Below are positions 34,501-46,648 of a stretch of DNA of 64,000 nt, piece after piece. Location: the NCBI GenBank assembly GCA_017646885.1, contig JAGCLR010000316.1, forward strand, positions 1 through 64,000. Reading direction: 5' to 3'. How positions within the stretch are numbered: the stretch's first letter is position 1; each line of letters begins with the position of its first letter. The notes beneath the pieces were generated by a model that was not told the DNA's origin, ran no database searches, and worked only from the letters and a program-made list of their open reading frames with translations. The position numbers and the translations under genes are program-made. The DNA comes from Methanobrevibacter sp. (GTDB lineage Archaea > Methanobacteriota > Methanobacteria > Methanobacteriales > Methanobacteriaceae).

Positions 34501-37500
34501 GGTAATAACCGATTTAGCTTAAGTGGAACAACTGTTTCACACAGTAACATGACCACAAACAATGTTACAGATACTGTTACTGTTACTGCAACAAATAAAG
34601 GTGATTCTACTAAAACTGCTTCTGCAAGCAAGAGTGTAACAAATAACTATAAGGATTCTGGTGGAGTTACAACTTACGGAGCTATTACAAAAGGTAGCAT
34701 TAGTAATACTACAATTCCTGCTGCAGGTACAACCACAAATTATACAGCTACGGCTGGTAATGGTACTCAAGCGTATAGTACAACCGCTGTAATTAGAACA
34801 TTTGATTCTGAATCTACCTCAACTGTTACCGCAGCGTCAAGTGGAAACGTTACAGTTACTCCAAGTCATTCTTCAATATCTGCAAAAGCAGATTCAAAAG
34901 GAACAACTCCTTCTGATATAACCACTGTTAAATCGCAGACCGTTACTTGGGCAAGTAAAGACGGAAACACAAGTAAGAACGTGACTGGTACAATGTACAT
35001 TTATCAGGCTGCAAACAGTATTACTTATGGAACACCGACAATCAGTTCGTTCTCTTATAGTAATATTGGACCAATAAACGCTTCAAAAACAGTTAGTCCA
35101 TCTATTTCCGCATCAGTTAAAAATACTTGAACATCTGGTTCAGAAGTTACAGGTACAGTTAATTTGTCATACGCTGAAACTACAGCAAGTAGTTATGCTT
35201 CTGTAAATGCAAGTTCTGGTGTTGTTACTTGGAATGCTAACGGAGGTGTTACAAGTGATAGATCTGTAGGAATTACTGTAACTGCAACAAATGCAGATTC
35301 TACTGGAAAAACTGCAACTAAAGCCGCAACATCAACTTGTTTGAAAGATGCGATTAAAACTTACGGGGATATTGTTATTACAAGTCATGGTACAGCAAGC
35401 GATATTCCAGCAAGTGGTGGTTCTTCTACAGCAAGTGGTGGATCTGGTACCCAAACAATTACTTGGAATTCAGGTTATACATCTGCGGGAACTGTTACTT
35501 GTGGTTCATACAACAAGGTTGAAGCAAGTTCTCTAACTACTACAACAAAAGCAAGAACTGCAGTGGGCACGTCTTCCGCAACACTAACAGGTCAAGGAAG
35601 TAAAACAGCAACCGTAAGTGTTACTGTATATCAAGGTAAGAACGAGGTTACAAATTCTGCATATAACGCATATAACGACAATTACTATGCAAACTGTTCA
35701 ATTGGTTCTGGTATTACTGCTGCGGGTGGATCTGCTACAGTGACAGCTAGTGCGGGACATACCTACTATTATCAGTATTTGTACACATCTGGCAGTGTTG
35801 CGCCTTCTTCTACAACCTACTATTCATCTGCTAAAACAGATACGCCAACCTTGTCATTACAATCAAATGGAAATAGTCGTTTCACATTATCTGGAACAAC
35901 TTTGTCCCACGAATCAATGACAACAAATGCAACAACAGATAAAGCTGTGGTAAGATGTACAAATGCCGGTAAAACAACTGTTTACAAGGATGCAGAGGTA
36001 AGTGTTACAAATGCCGCAAATGCCTCAAGTAAGATTACAGCTTACGGCACTCCTACTGTAACAATCGGTAGTGGAATTACAGCCGCTGGTGGGTCAGCAA
36101 CAATTACTGCAAGTGTAACAAACACACGTACTTATTACTATACTTCAGGTAGTGCCGGAAATACTGCATCTGAAGCAGGTTCAATTGGAACCATTTCCAT
36201 TTATGAACAGTTTATTGGAACATCTAGTTCTGCAACAAGTGGTACAACTATTAGTCGATTTACTCTATCAAATACCACTTTGAGCCACTCTTCTATGACT
36301 TCAAATGTTGGTTACGATTGTGTTAGAGTAAGAGCGAACAATGCGGGGGCTACAAGTACCTATGGTTATTCAAGTTATAGTAGAACACAAAACGCAGCAA
36401 ATGCATCAAGTGCGATTACTACATATGGTACACCATCTGTATCAATAGGATCTGGAATTACCGCAGGTGGTGGATCAGCTACTATTTCAAGAAGTGTTAC
36501 TAATAAACGTACTTATTATTATACTTCTGGTACAGCAGGTACAACATCTGATGAGGCTGGTTCGGTTACATTATCAATTGCTTCTCAGTATCACTCAACT
36601 TCATCTAGTGCAACAAGTGGAACAAGTATTTCAAGATATAGCTTGAGTGGAACTACGTTGTCACATAGTACAATGGGTACTACAACTGGATATGACTTTG
36701 TTACTATAAAAGCTGTAAATGCAAACTCTGCAAGTCTGTCTGCAACAGCATCAACAAAAGTACAAAACTCTGCAAACGCTAGTTACAGTACACCTTCTAT
36801 AACAGCATATTCGTATGCAACATTTGCAAGGACTGGCGCAACTAAAACACCTACTGTAACGTATACTCAAACACCTTACTATACATCTGGTAGTGCCGGT
36901 AGTGCAATTACATCTGGTGGTACATTAACATTTGCAGCATCGAGTTCGGTAACAGGTTGTACTTTAAATTCAAGTTCTACAGGTTCCATTACTTGGGCGA
37001 ACAACAATACAACTTCTGCAAGAAGCGCAAAAAGTGTATTGACAGTTAAAGTAACAATGAACGGTAAAACAAGTGCTGCGTATACTTGTACGGCCTGTGA
37101 TCAGGAAGCTGGTAAGAAGGAATATGGCGCTTGGAGTGTTTCAATTAGCGCGAGTCCGACTTCAATTGGTGCAACAGGTGGAGATTCAACAGTTACTGCT
37201 TCTGCGTCAAGAACTTGAGGATGAAACGCTACGTCTGGTGGAGGTACAGAGAGTGGTACTATTAAATTGTCAATTCCTTCAACCACTGGTGCTTCATTAA
37301 GTGGAACTGCTTCAGGAAGCAAATTAACTTGGGCAAATAACCAATCTACATCAAGTAGATCAGTAGTTGTTACTGCAACTTGTCAAGAAGATACAACTAA
37401 AACTAAAACTGTTACTATTTCTCAAAGCGCAGGTTATTATAGTTATGGTAATATTACTATTAACTCGTTCTCTTATGGTGCTGTTGGTGCGGCAGGCGGA

Positions 37501-40500
37501 ACTTCTTCTCCGTCAATAACTTACTCGCAACCATATGGTTGAAATGGTTCAACATCAGGTGCAGGAACAATTAATGGTAATGGTGACGATAGTTATACAA
37601 CTTACGCTGAAACTACAACACATTCTGCATTAACCGTAGATTCAAGCACAGGTGTTGTTACCTGGACTAAAAATAATGCTACAGCAGGATCTGTAGATGC
37701 GGCAAGAAGTGGAGTTATTACCGCAACTGTTACTAGAAATGGTAAAACCGCAACTAAGACTGCTACAACAACACAGAATACTGAAACGATTTCTGGTTAT
37801 AGTGCTTGATCTTTTAGTGTAACAGCTAATACATCAAGTATTGCTGCAACTGGAGGATCTGTAACATTTACTATTTCTAGACCTACAAGAACTATTACTT
37901 ATGATACAGGTGATACTCAGACACAAACAGCTACATCTGGAACATTTGCTTTAACTAGATCAAATAGTTCATTTACGCTATCTACTTCTAGTATTAGTAT
38001 GACATCAAGCTCGCTTCCTACGTTTACACTTAGTGTTGGAGCTACTGGGGCGGCTGCTGTTGCTGCTATTTCATCTACTGTAACTGCTGCGTTTACAGCA
38101 AGTAGCCCTACTACTGGTACAACAACTAAGAGCGTTACATCTGGAAGTGTTACTCGAGCAAAATCTGAACATATTAGTACAAACTATCGTATAAATGGTT
38201 TCTCAGTTGGAACATCTTCGTTTAATGCAGCTGGAGGTACAACAACACTTTCTATAACAACCCAACGTCAATACGTTTACACAGGTGATCAAAAAGCAAG
38301 TTGAAGCTCGTTCAATCCTGGTTCAGGATTATCTGTAAGTTGTGGAACAGGTGGTAGTGCAGGATCTATTACTTATGGAAATCCTTCTACTTGTACGATT
38401 ACTGTAGCGTCTAATACCGGTTCTGCTAGAAACATATCTGTATCTGGTAGTTACACTAACGGTGGATCTGGAAGTACAAGTATTTCACAAAGTGCAGACG
38501 AGATCATTGGTACATCATATGGAAACGTGTCTGCTGGAAAAATCACAAATACTACAATTCCAGCCAGTGGTACTACCACAAATTATACAGCTACTGCTGG
38601 TAACGGATCTCAAGTTTTAACACATAGTTGAAGGTCCGGAAAGGCAAATACAACAGAAACTAAGAGCGTTTCACCTAGTGTTTCGTCTATTTCTGCTAAA
38701 GCTGACTCAAAAGGCACAACTGTTTCTAGTACAACAACAGTTAAATCTCAGGTGGTAACATGGACAAGTTTAGATGGCGTTACTTCTAAAAATGCGTCAG
38801 GTACAATGTACATTTATCAGGCTGCAAATGCTATTACTACATACGGCGCCGTTTCGGTAACAAGTCACGGTTCTGCAAGTGATATTCCTGCAGGAGGAGG
38901 TTCGGTAAAAGCTTCTGGTGGTTCAGGTTCTCAAACTATTACTTACACTTCAACTGCAACTAGAGCAGGATCTGTAACATGTGGTACATATACAACAGTT
39001 AGCGCAAACGATCTTTGTAAAACAACTAGAGCAAGAACATATATTGGAGATTCTACTGCAACGTTGACCGGAGAGGGTGGTAAAACAGCAACAGCGTCTG
39101 TTGCAGTTTATCAACAAGCAAATAGTGTTGGAGATTGGTACGATACAAGTGAATGAGGAAGTTGGTCAGATACAGGAAGCGCGTATTATGTAGGTAGTGA
39201 ATGAGAAGGAAGCACATCCGATTACTGAGCATCGGTTTCAATTGGATCAGGTATTACTTGTGCTGGAGGTTCTGCGACAGTTAGTTATTCTGCAGGACAC
39301 AATCGAAACTTCTACAAAACAAGAAATATTGCTACAACAAGATCTCGAAATACTAGACGAGACTATACATCTGGATGTTACGATACTAGTACAAGATCGG
39401 ATAGTAGTTCTAGAAAATACGATGACGTGTGACAAAGAGCTACTGCCGCAAGTGACACTGCAACAATAGCTATTACATCTAACGGTAATAGTCGATTCAG
39501 TTTGAGTGGCGCGACATTGAGTCATAGTAACATGGGTAAAAATCTAGTTACAGACACTTGTACTGTAAGATGTACTAACTCTGCAAAAACCTCTGTTACT
39601 AAAGATGCAAGCGTTAGTGCGACCAATACTGTTGGAAACTATTACGATAATGGTAACTGAAGTAGTTGATCTGACACAGGTAGTGCATATTACTCAGGTA
39701 GTGAGTGAGAAGGAAGCACTTCAGGATATTGAGCTTCAGTGTCAATCGGTTCTGGAATTACTTGTGCAGGTGGATCAGCAACCGTTACTGCAAGTGCAGG
39801 ACATAAGCGTAATTTCTATAAAACACAATATATTGCTACTACAAGATCTATGCCTACCAGAAGAGATTATTGCTCTGGATCCTATGACACTAGTAGTCGT
39901 TCGGAATCAAGTTCAAGATGATATGCAGATGTACATCAAAGATCTACAGATGCTTCAGATACAGCAAACATATCACTTGTAACTAACGGTAACAGTAGAT
40001 TTAGTTTGAGTGGTACAACATTAAGCCATAGTAGCATGGGCAAAAATCTAGTTACAGATACAGCGACTGTTCGTGCAACAAACGCTAGTTCTACAAGTGT
40101 GACTAAAGATGCAAGTGTTAGTGTAACTAATACCGTAGGCTCTTACTATGATAATGGTAGTTGAAGTAGTTGATCTGACACAGGTAGCGCATATTACTCG
40201 GGAAGTGAGTGAGAAGGTAGTACCTCTGGGTATTGAGTTGATATATCTATTGGTAGTGGTATTACTTGTGCTGGAGGTTCTGCGACAGTTTCTGCAAGTG
40301 CGGGACACAAACGAAATTTCTATAAGACTAGATACATTGCAACTACAAGATCGATGCCTACTAGACGAGATTATTGTTCTGGTTCATATGATACTAGTAG
40401 TAGGTCTGAATCTAGTTCTAGAAAATATGACGATGTATGGCAAAGAGAGTCCTCTGCATCAGATACAGCAAGCTTATCGTTGGTAACTAATGGTAATAGT

Positions 40501-42339
40501 AGATTTAGTTTATCAGGATCAACTTTATCACATAGTTCAATGACTACTAATGTAACAACCGATACAGCAACTGTTCGTGCAACAAATGCGAGTGCTACAA
40601 GTGTAACAAAGGACGCAAGTGTTTCGGTGAGCAATTCTGTTACAAATAGTAATTATAACGCATCTACAACATGGAATACACCGTCTGTGTCAATAGGTTC
40701 TGGTATCACTTGTGCAGGAGGTTCTGCTACAGTTAGCCATAGTCAAAGTGGAACAACTACATATTATTATTTGTATTGTTCTGGATCAACTAGCGGTCCT
40801 TATTATAGTTATCCGAGTGGTTCTACGTCAATTTCAATATCATCTAATGGAAATAGTAGATTTAGTTTAAGCGGAAATAAACTCTCACACAGTAGTATGA
40901 CCACAAATGCTACAACAGATACTTGTACGATTAAAGTGACTGGTAGCGGTAGTAAAACAAATACCACATCTGTAAGTGTTACAAATAGCAAGTCATATAC
41001 TACATATTCTAATATTTCTGTAAGTATTGGGGACGTTGGGGCAGATGGTAGTGGTACAGGAAATCCTACATCAACATATCGATATAATTATGCATATTGT
41101 TCTGGTTCAACTGGATATGATTCATTTACCGTAACAGGTAGAGGTAACTCTGGTTCAGAATATGTATCATATTCATTTACTCCATCTGTAAGTGGATTTA
41201 GTTGTGGTACCGGTGGATCTGTTTCTGGACCATCAAGAGGTTCAACAACTGGCGATAGACGTGCTGTTGGTACTCTATATATTACTTATGGTGGATGAGG
41301 TGGAGGAAGTGCTGGAAGTGCGAATGTGACTGTTTACCAAGCGGCAAACCAAGTTACAAATAGTAATTACAACTCTTCTACTACTTATAATACTCCATCT
41401 ATTTCTATTGGAAGTGGTATTACAGCAGGAGGTGGTAGTGCAACAGTGTCACATTCACAAAGTGGTACAAAAACGTATTATTACTATTATACGTCTGGTT
41501 CAACAAGTGGACCTTACTATAGTTATCCAAGCGGTTCAACTTCTATTGCAATTTCTTCTAACGGAAACAATAGATTTAGCTTGAGCGGTAATACTTTGTC
41601 ACACAGTTCAATGGGAACATACGTTGGAACAGATTCTTGTACTGTTAAGGTTACTGGTAGTGGTAGTAAAACAAATACCGCTTCTACTAGTGCTACAAAT
41701 GCCAAAGGTTCAGGTACTTATTCAATATCTTGTAGTGGTACTGTTAGTTTGTCGGCAGAAACAGGTGGTGCAGCTAAATATAAGAGTGTAAATTCGGTAT
41801 ATAGTGGTACATACACTTCTGGCTCGTCTTATTCAGATGCTACAACGTTCTCTATTTACTCAAAACCAAGTTGGGCCTATGTGGACGTATACGGTGCTAG
41901 TGAAGTTCAAGTTGATGCGGCAGATAACACATCTACTAGTTCAAGATCTGGTACAGTTACAGTACGACAAAATGCATCTAATAAAACATGTTCGTTTACC
42001 GTATCGCAAGAAGGTGCAGCTTGAGTGAAAACAGATTGTTACATTAATGTACATGTAGATTATAGTGGCAAGGACGTTGTTGTAACAGCCAACGCCAATT
42101 CTGCAGTTAAATCAGATGTTGATATTCAAGTTGAATTGTTTGCTTCTTATCAATATGGTGGTGGAGAAACATATGGATCTGTTAGCTTTATGATACCTAG
42201 TGGATCATCACACGGTGAGATATATGAAGTTGCAACAGACGTATTTGGAGAAGCTGTTCGTATGGAGTCAATAGGTATTTCATATGCTTCTTGTTGACCT
42301 GAAGACGATAGCTACTACTGATATTCTGTTAACTATTAA
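31588..42339 (+). CDS. Giant BACON/Ig-like repeat adhesin or tail protein
   Basis: With TGA as Trp this is one 3583-aa ORF; I checked the segments between the standard-code pieces and found no TAA or TAG. The N-terminal part has BACON-like units (SVTQNA, TVSEN, ITFTQSE repeats), followed by dozens of Ser/Thr/Gly-rich beta repeats with signatures such as SIGSGITAGGGSATV and RFSLSGTTLSHS. At least 20 Trp codons are TGA. BACON domains are known from crAss-like phages and gut Bacteroidetes carbohydrate-active proteins. A host-surface or mucin-binding fibre is inferred. Confidence 0.85.
39132..40650 (+). repeat. Three DNA-level tandem repeats of about 504 bp
   Basis: Units begin near 39132, 39637 and 40141. 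Each encodes about 168 residues starting with a Trp-rich WSDTGSAYY..SEWEGSTS motif, then SIGSGITCAGGSATV and RDYCSGSYDTSSR. Units two and three are most alike, including their TGA codons. This indicates recent in-frame duplication inside the BACON-like gene. Confidence 0.8.
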
Positions 42340-42348
42340 AATAAAAAA

Positions 42349-42372
42349 GAGGACTCTATTCAGAGCCCTCTT
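42349..42372. terminator. Bidirectional terminator between convergent genes
   Basis: AGAGGACTCT/AGAGCCCTCT with one mismatch, an A run on the left and a T run on the right, so it works in both directions. It ends the giant rightward gene and contains the TAG of the leftward M15 gene. Confidence 0.82.
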
Positions 42373-42796
42373 TTTTCATTTCAAATATTCTACATCGTTG
42401 TTTACCGTCATTTTTATATAACGCAAAATGTATTCATTTACTATGTTTTGTTGATTCAATTATACATTGGTCAAAAACTTTATCTTTTAAATATTCTTTT
42501 AAGAATTCGACAAATTCATTAAATTTTCCATTTTGGGGAACGATGTCTACTGCATTTCCAGTTAAATGTGACGAATCTTCTACACCTCCAACAAGTTTAT
42601 TTAAATACGTACATCTAAATCCTGAATTCACTAAAATTGCAGAACCTCATGCTTCTCGTAATGGATTTAAAAATTTAATCAATCTTATCATGTTGTCAAT
42701 CTGAGATTGGTTGGGACAATTAACAATGTGGTATTCATTTGCAGTATCGCTGTGTGTTAATTCTTCAATAGTAAAATAAGTTTTTTCTGTTTTCAT
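42356..42796 (-). CDS. M15-type D-Ala-D-Ala carboxypeptidase-like protein, 2 TGA=Trp
   Basis: A 146-aa protein with SGFRC, SSHLTGNAVDIV (SxHxxGxAxD zinc ligands) and a C-terminal WIHFAL (the Trp is TGA). This is the peptidase M15 layout, smaller than and distinct from the M15 domain at 28696. It is the only leftward gene within the rightward late block, starts at ATG 42796 and shares a terminator with the giant gene. A second lysin or cell-wall entry enzyme is likely. Confidence 0.8.
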
Positions 42797-42934
42797 TCTG
42801 ATTAATTTTAATGTGATTAAAATATTATAATTTATATACGTTTGCATTTTGTTTTTTGTAAAATTAGTCATAAATTTGCAAAGATCAAATAGGAAATAAT
42901 GAAAAGATGTTTTATGAATCTATGTAGAATAATT

Positions 42935-42942
42935 TATTTTTG
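42935..42942 (+). promoter_or_regulatory. Bacteroidetes-type -7 box
   Basis: TATTTTTG followed by CACATT, 33 nt ahead of ATG 42975, likely starting the morphogenesis transcript. Confidence 0.5.
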
Positions 42943-42974
42943 CACATTTATAATTAATAATAACCAACAAACAA

Positions 42975-43691
42975 ATGAACCAAAAACAAAATTATTTTAT
43001 GCAATCGATAGATTGGATAAATCAAATGTGTGATCTAATTACGAAACATGGCGTCTGAAAACTTTTGGTATCAATGTTGTTATTAGGGTTAGTGGCCGGT
43101 GGAATTTGAGTTGCTTTTAATGCAAAGGATGTTCTACACCATATAACCGAAATACAAGATGACATTGACAAAACAAGGCATGCGGAACTATTACAGTATC
43201 GTATGGAAATTGAACCTAAAATTGATAAGTTGTTGCGTGTAACAATGGATTCATTAAAAGCAGACCGTATTTTTATTTTGGAACCACACAATGGCACATC
43301 TACTTTAAATGGAATTCCATTTTGATATCTGAACATGAGTTTTGAAAGAACACGTGGAGATATAGAAGAAGTTAAACGACTATATAAAGATATTGAAGCA
43401 AATGAATTTCCAATAGCTTATCAAGTATTCATTGAACACGAATGAGCAGGTACAATTGAGGAACTTGCAAAAATTGACCCAAAACTTGCAAAGTTTATGA
43501 AAATAAATGATGCCGAATATATGAAAGTTGTTTCAATGATGGGAACAGATACGTTTCTTGGATTTGTAGGAATTACATATACAAATTTAGAGAACGTTCC
43601 AGTAGAAGTTAAAAGACGTAGTGTTTTACATAGTGCAGTACAACGTATAACAATATACTTGGACGGATATGATAAAAGGAACTCCCGATAA
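42975..43691 (+). CDS. Membrane-anchored protein, 4 TGA=Trp
   Basis: A 238-aa protein with one transmembrane helix near residues 28-48 (LLVSMLLLGLVAGGI) and a large soluble domain after a short coiled coil (residues 50-75). The soluble part has ILEPHNG, a pattern I have seen only in uncharacterised phage proteins. It overlaps the nuclease gene. A holin-like or envelope role cannot be excluded. Confidence 0.7.
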
Positions 43692-44595
43692 AATAAATGG
43701 GAATTGTGAGTATTACGATAAGGAGCATGTTTATATAGACAGACTAACTAACACAAAGTTTATTTCTGTTACAACTTTAATACACAATTATACAAATGAA
43801 TTTGACCCAATTTTTTGGGCATCTTATAAAGCAATCGAAGCAATTGTAGATGCTGCAACATTTGAACCAATTAAACGAATTTTACTTGGAACAAAAAGGT
43901 TTAATAATAAAATTTTACAAACTTACGGAATTGACGAAGAGGCTTTTGCGATAAAACAAGCGGAAATTTTACAAGGTTACGAAGATGAGAAAAACAAATC
44001 TTGTGAACGAGGTACTAAAATTCATGCTGATTTTGAACATAGTTTTTATGGAAATTCTACGTTTGATTTTAATAAACGGTTTAAAATTCCAGTAGCGGGT
44101 TCAGGGTTTATATGTAAAGAAAACTTCTATGACTTGTTGTCTGTAGAAAAAGGTGTATTTCCTGAATTTTTAATTTATAAAACTTCATCGGATGGAATTT
44201 TAAAAGTTGCAGGACAAATCGATTTACTTATTAAAGATGGATGGGACATTTATATAATTGATCACAAGACCAATAAGGAAATTAAAAAGAAATCGTACTT
44301 CGATAGAATTAAAAAGAAAAGCGTTTCAATGAAATTTCCTTTAGCAAATTTAGATGATTGTAATTACTGACATTATACATTACAATTGTCTTTATATGCT
44401 TATCTAATACAACAAATAGATTCCCGATTTGTTATTAAAGGATTGACTTTAAATCACATAGATCACGAAGGAAAACAAACTCTTTATGAGTTAGAATATT
44501 TAAAGGAAGATGTTGAGAGAATGCTCCGACACTATAAGAAACAAATAAAGATTAAAGAAGAACTAAATAAGGATATGCCAATATGTCTAGTTTAA
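43669..44595 (+). CDS. PD-(D/E)XK nuclease, 1 TGA=Trp
   Basis: The protein is 308 aa. Motifs of the RecB/Cas4-like PD-(D/E)XK fold are visible: GTKIHADFE (helix with His/Glu), AGQIDLLI (motif II Asp) and YIIDHKTN (Asp-x-Lys motif III), then Q..LYAYLI. The Trp at TGA falls just before the final Q motif, so in the standard code the nuclease would be truncated. It lies at the start of the packaging block, as in other crAss-like phages. Confidence 0.85.
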
Positions 44596-44801
44596 AAGAA
44601 CGTCGATTTGAAATATGTAAAACGTGCCCATTAATAAAATATACAGAACACGGGCCAGTTTGTAATAAAGATTTATGGTGGAATCAGAAAACAGGTGCTA
44701 CTTCTACAACCCCAGAACCAGGATATGATAATGGATGTGGGTGTCACTTAGAACATCGTGTAGCGAACCCAGATGTCCATTGTAACTTAGGAAAATGGTA
44801 A
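44583..44801 (+). CDS. Small Cys-rich zinc-binding protein
   Basis: A 72-aa protein with six or more Cys including CKTCP, CNKD and GCGCH, consistent with a small zinc-binding fold. It overlaps the nuclease gene by 13 nt. Trp here is TGG. Confidence 0.7.
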   Translation: MSSLKERRFEICKTCPLIKYTEHGPVCNKDLWWNQKTGATSTTPEPGYDNGCGCHLEHRVANPDVHCNLGKW

Positions 44802-44802
44802 C

Positions 44803-45024
44803 ATGAAAAAGCTAATTGTAAAAATTTGACACATACTTAAAAGTTTTTATTATAGACTATTTAATAAAAATCAATTTTTAAGTGAACAACGCTTACCAAT
44901 TTGTAATGTATGTGAATTTAAAATTGATATTATTGGAGAAGAAAGTATCTGCGGAAAATGCGGATGCATCATCAAAAACAAAATACTTGTAAAAGAAGAA
45001 AAATGTATAATTAATAAATGGTAA
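44803..45024 (+). CDS. Small zinc-ribbon protein, 1 TGA=Trp
   Basis: A 73-aa ORF seen only with TGA as Trp at codon 9. CNVC and CGKCGC give a zinc ribbon, near in style to the preceding gene; both may be adaptor proteins. It uses both TGA and TGG for Trp. Confidence 0.7.
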
Positions 45025-45030
45025 TGTATT

Positions 45031-45426
45031 ATGGACTATGCTACAAATGTAATGAACAAAACTGTAAGAAATATTAACACAGATGAAGTAGATATTATGC
45101 CAGTAAATACTGGTGTTCTATTACACTTTTATGATGAAAACCCTTACAGAACAATTGAAACGACAGAAACAGGTTTAATTGTAGGAATTGAAAGTACAAA
45201 GAAATATCGTAGTAATGAGACTGGAGAAATCGAATCCAATGAAGAAATGGTATCTTGTGCAAAAGTAATTGCTGTAGGACCTGAATGTAAAAACGTTAAA
45301 GTTGGAGAAGATGTTTATTGCATGCGTTTTAGGGCGATTCCTGTGCCCTTTAGAAAAAAAGGATATTATATAATGAGTGAACAAAATATTACGTGTAGAA
45401 TTATAAAAAATGGATATGATAAGTAA
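45031..45426 (+). CDS. GroES-like co-chaperonin (Cpn10 fold)
   Basis: A 131-aa protein in which KVIAVGPECKNVKVGEDVYC matches the GroES core pattern V.AVGPG..NVKVGD.V, preceded by a region that would hold the mobile loop (GLIVGIESTKKYRS). Phage co-chaperonins such as T4 gp31 replace GroES during capsid-protein folding. It sits just ahead of the packaging genes. Identification rests on the C-terminal core. Confidence 0.65.
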   Translation: MDYATNVMNKTVRNINTDEVDIMPVNTGVLLHFYDENPYRTIETTETGLIVGIESTKKYRSNETGEIESNEEMVSCAKVIAVGPECKNVKVGEDVYCMRFRAIPVPFRKKGYYIMSEQNITCRIIKNGYDK

Positions 45427-45652
45427 TGACAAGGTCTTTTTTAATCCTGGCGATGTAGTTGCACTACGTCACAGGATTGATAACATCCCAACTATGTATG
45501 TTATCGAGAAAGTAACAAGAAATGTAGTCTCAAAAGAAGGAGATAAAGAATCAATGTTTATTGGAATTAAATGTAGATGGTTTGACGCAAATCAAGTATT
45601 GCGTGAGGCGGTGTTTTCAACAAAAGACTTAATACATGTTAGTGAATGTTAA
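45416..45652 (+). CDS. DUF2158-like small protein
   Basis: A 78-aa protein (ATG 45416; another in-frame ATG at 45410). NPGDVVALR...MYVIEKV...GIKCRWFDANQ...VFSTKDL matches the layout of DUF2158 proteins. Function unknown. It overlaps its neighbours at both ends. Confidence 0.65.
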   Translation: MISNDKVFFNPGDVVALRHRIDNIPTMYVIEKVTRNVVSKEGDKESMFIGIKCRWFDANQVLREAVFSTKDLIHVSEC

Positions 45653-45935
45653 TCATCCAGTAGTAACATCAATTGAAGTAAAGGATGTAAAGGAATTAAA
45701 GGAAGTTTTAGATTTTTTAGAAAAAGATATAAACGACAACAAAACTATACAGGATCAATTAAAAGATCTGTTTAAAGATTGAAATCCTGAAACAGAAACA
45801 ATTACAACTCCAAAAGTATATCCTTGAAAAGATTCAGCGGGATATCCTTGACAAGATACAATAAGGTATTCTTCTTATGGTGTAACAGTAGATCCTGGAA
45901 AAACGTTGTCGATAATTAATGCTTCTATATTATAA
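45636..45935 (+). CDS. Unknown protein, 3 TGA=Trp
   Basis: A 99-aa ORF with an N-terminal helical segment (KDVKELKEVLDFLEKD) and a Pro/Trp-rich C-terminal part (YPW repeated twice with TGA). Three TGA codons hide it from standard gene calling. The start overlaps the preceding gene. Confidence 0.65.
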
Positions 45936-45940
45936 TATAT

Positions 45941-46630
45941 ATGAATAACGAACAAGAATTAATGGAGTTTGTTCAGTTTTGTGCAGAAATGATTCCAGAG
46001 TTTAAAGGTAAATCTCCAGAAGAGATTGCAAAAGCTTTAGACGAATTGTCACAATCAAATCCAGAAGCAATTCAACAACTTTTTGCAGAATTTAAAAAAG
46101 TAAAACAAGGTGGATCACAACCTGCCCCAAAAACAATGTTTAGAAAAGGTGGAAAAATTGATCAACTAGTAAACAAATTTAAAAAGGGTGGAAAAGCCAC
46201 TAAAAAATGTTCTTGTGGTTGTGATCTTGTAAAAGTTGCAGAAAAAGGCGGAATTGTAGAAAAATGTGCATGTGGTTGTAAACAGGTAACGAAGGCGCAA
46301 GAAGGAACTAAAACTACCCCGGCCGTTGATTTTTCAAAATATAAATTGACTGATTCAAAAATCAACGGACAAGATACCACAATGAAATTTTCAACTCAGG
46401 ATGGAAACATGACAATAAAAGCGACTCCGGAAGGTCGAAGAATTGATCAATACAATACATATGGAGCAGGAAATATGTTTAGAAAAACATATACAAATAA
46501 TCCAGGTGTTATGGATAGATTTAGAACAATGTTTTCACCAATGAACAATAGGTTATTTCCAATGTCTAGTGAGCTTAATCAGCAAATTGATAATGTGATG
46601 GCTGGTAAAGGAATTCCTGTAAAGAAATAA
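45941..46630 (+). CDS. Virion-associated-type protein with CSCGC/CACGC motifs
   Basis: The protein is 229 aa. Helical N terminus, a Lys/Gly-rich middle with FRKGGK and FKKGGK, then KCSCGCDLVK and KCACGCKQVTKAQEG, two Cys clusters possibly binding zinc. The KxQxG pattern recalls the KKYQxGG starts at 25767 and 27076. Such proteins occur near the terminase of crAss-like phages. Function unknown. Confidence 0.7.
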   Translation: MNNEQELMEFVQFCAEMIPEFKGKSPEEIAKALDELSQSNPEAIQQLFAEFKKVKQGGSQPAPKTMFRKGGKIDQLVNKFKKGGKATKKCSCGCDLVKVAEKGGIVEKCACGCKQVTKAQEGTKTTPAVDFSKYKLTDSKINGQDTTMKFSTQDGNMTIKATPEGRRIDQYNTYGAGNMFRKTYTNNPGVMDRFRTMFSPMNNRLFPMSSELNQQIDNVMAGKGIPVKK

Positions 46631-46648
46631 CGTTTTAAATAAGTAAAT

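Noticed and set aside
34137..40991. Several leftward and frame-shifted ORFs of 60-125 codons inside the giant repeat gene
   Set aside because: They follow the repeat periodicity, have skewed composition and no start context. The plus frame 31588-42339 explains the region.
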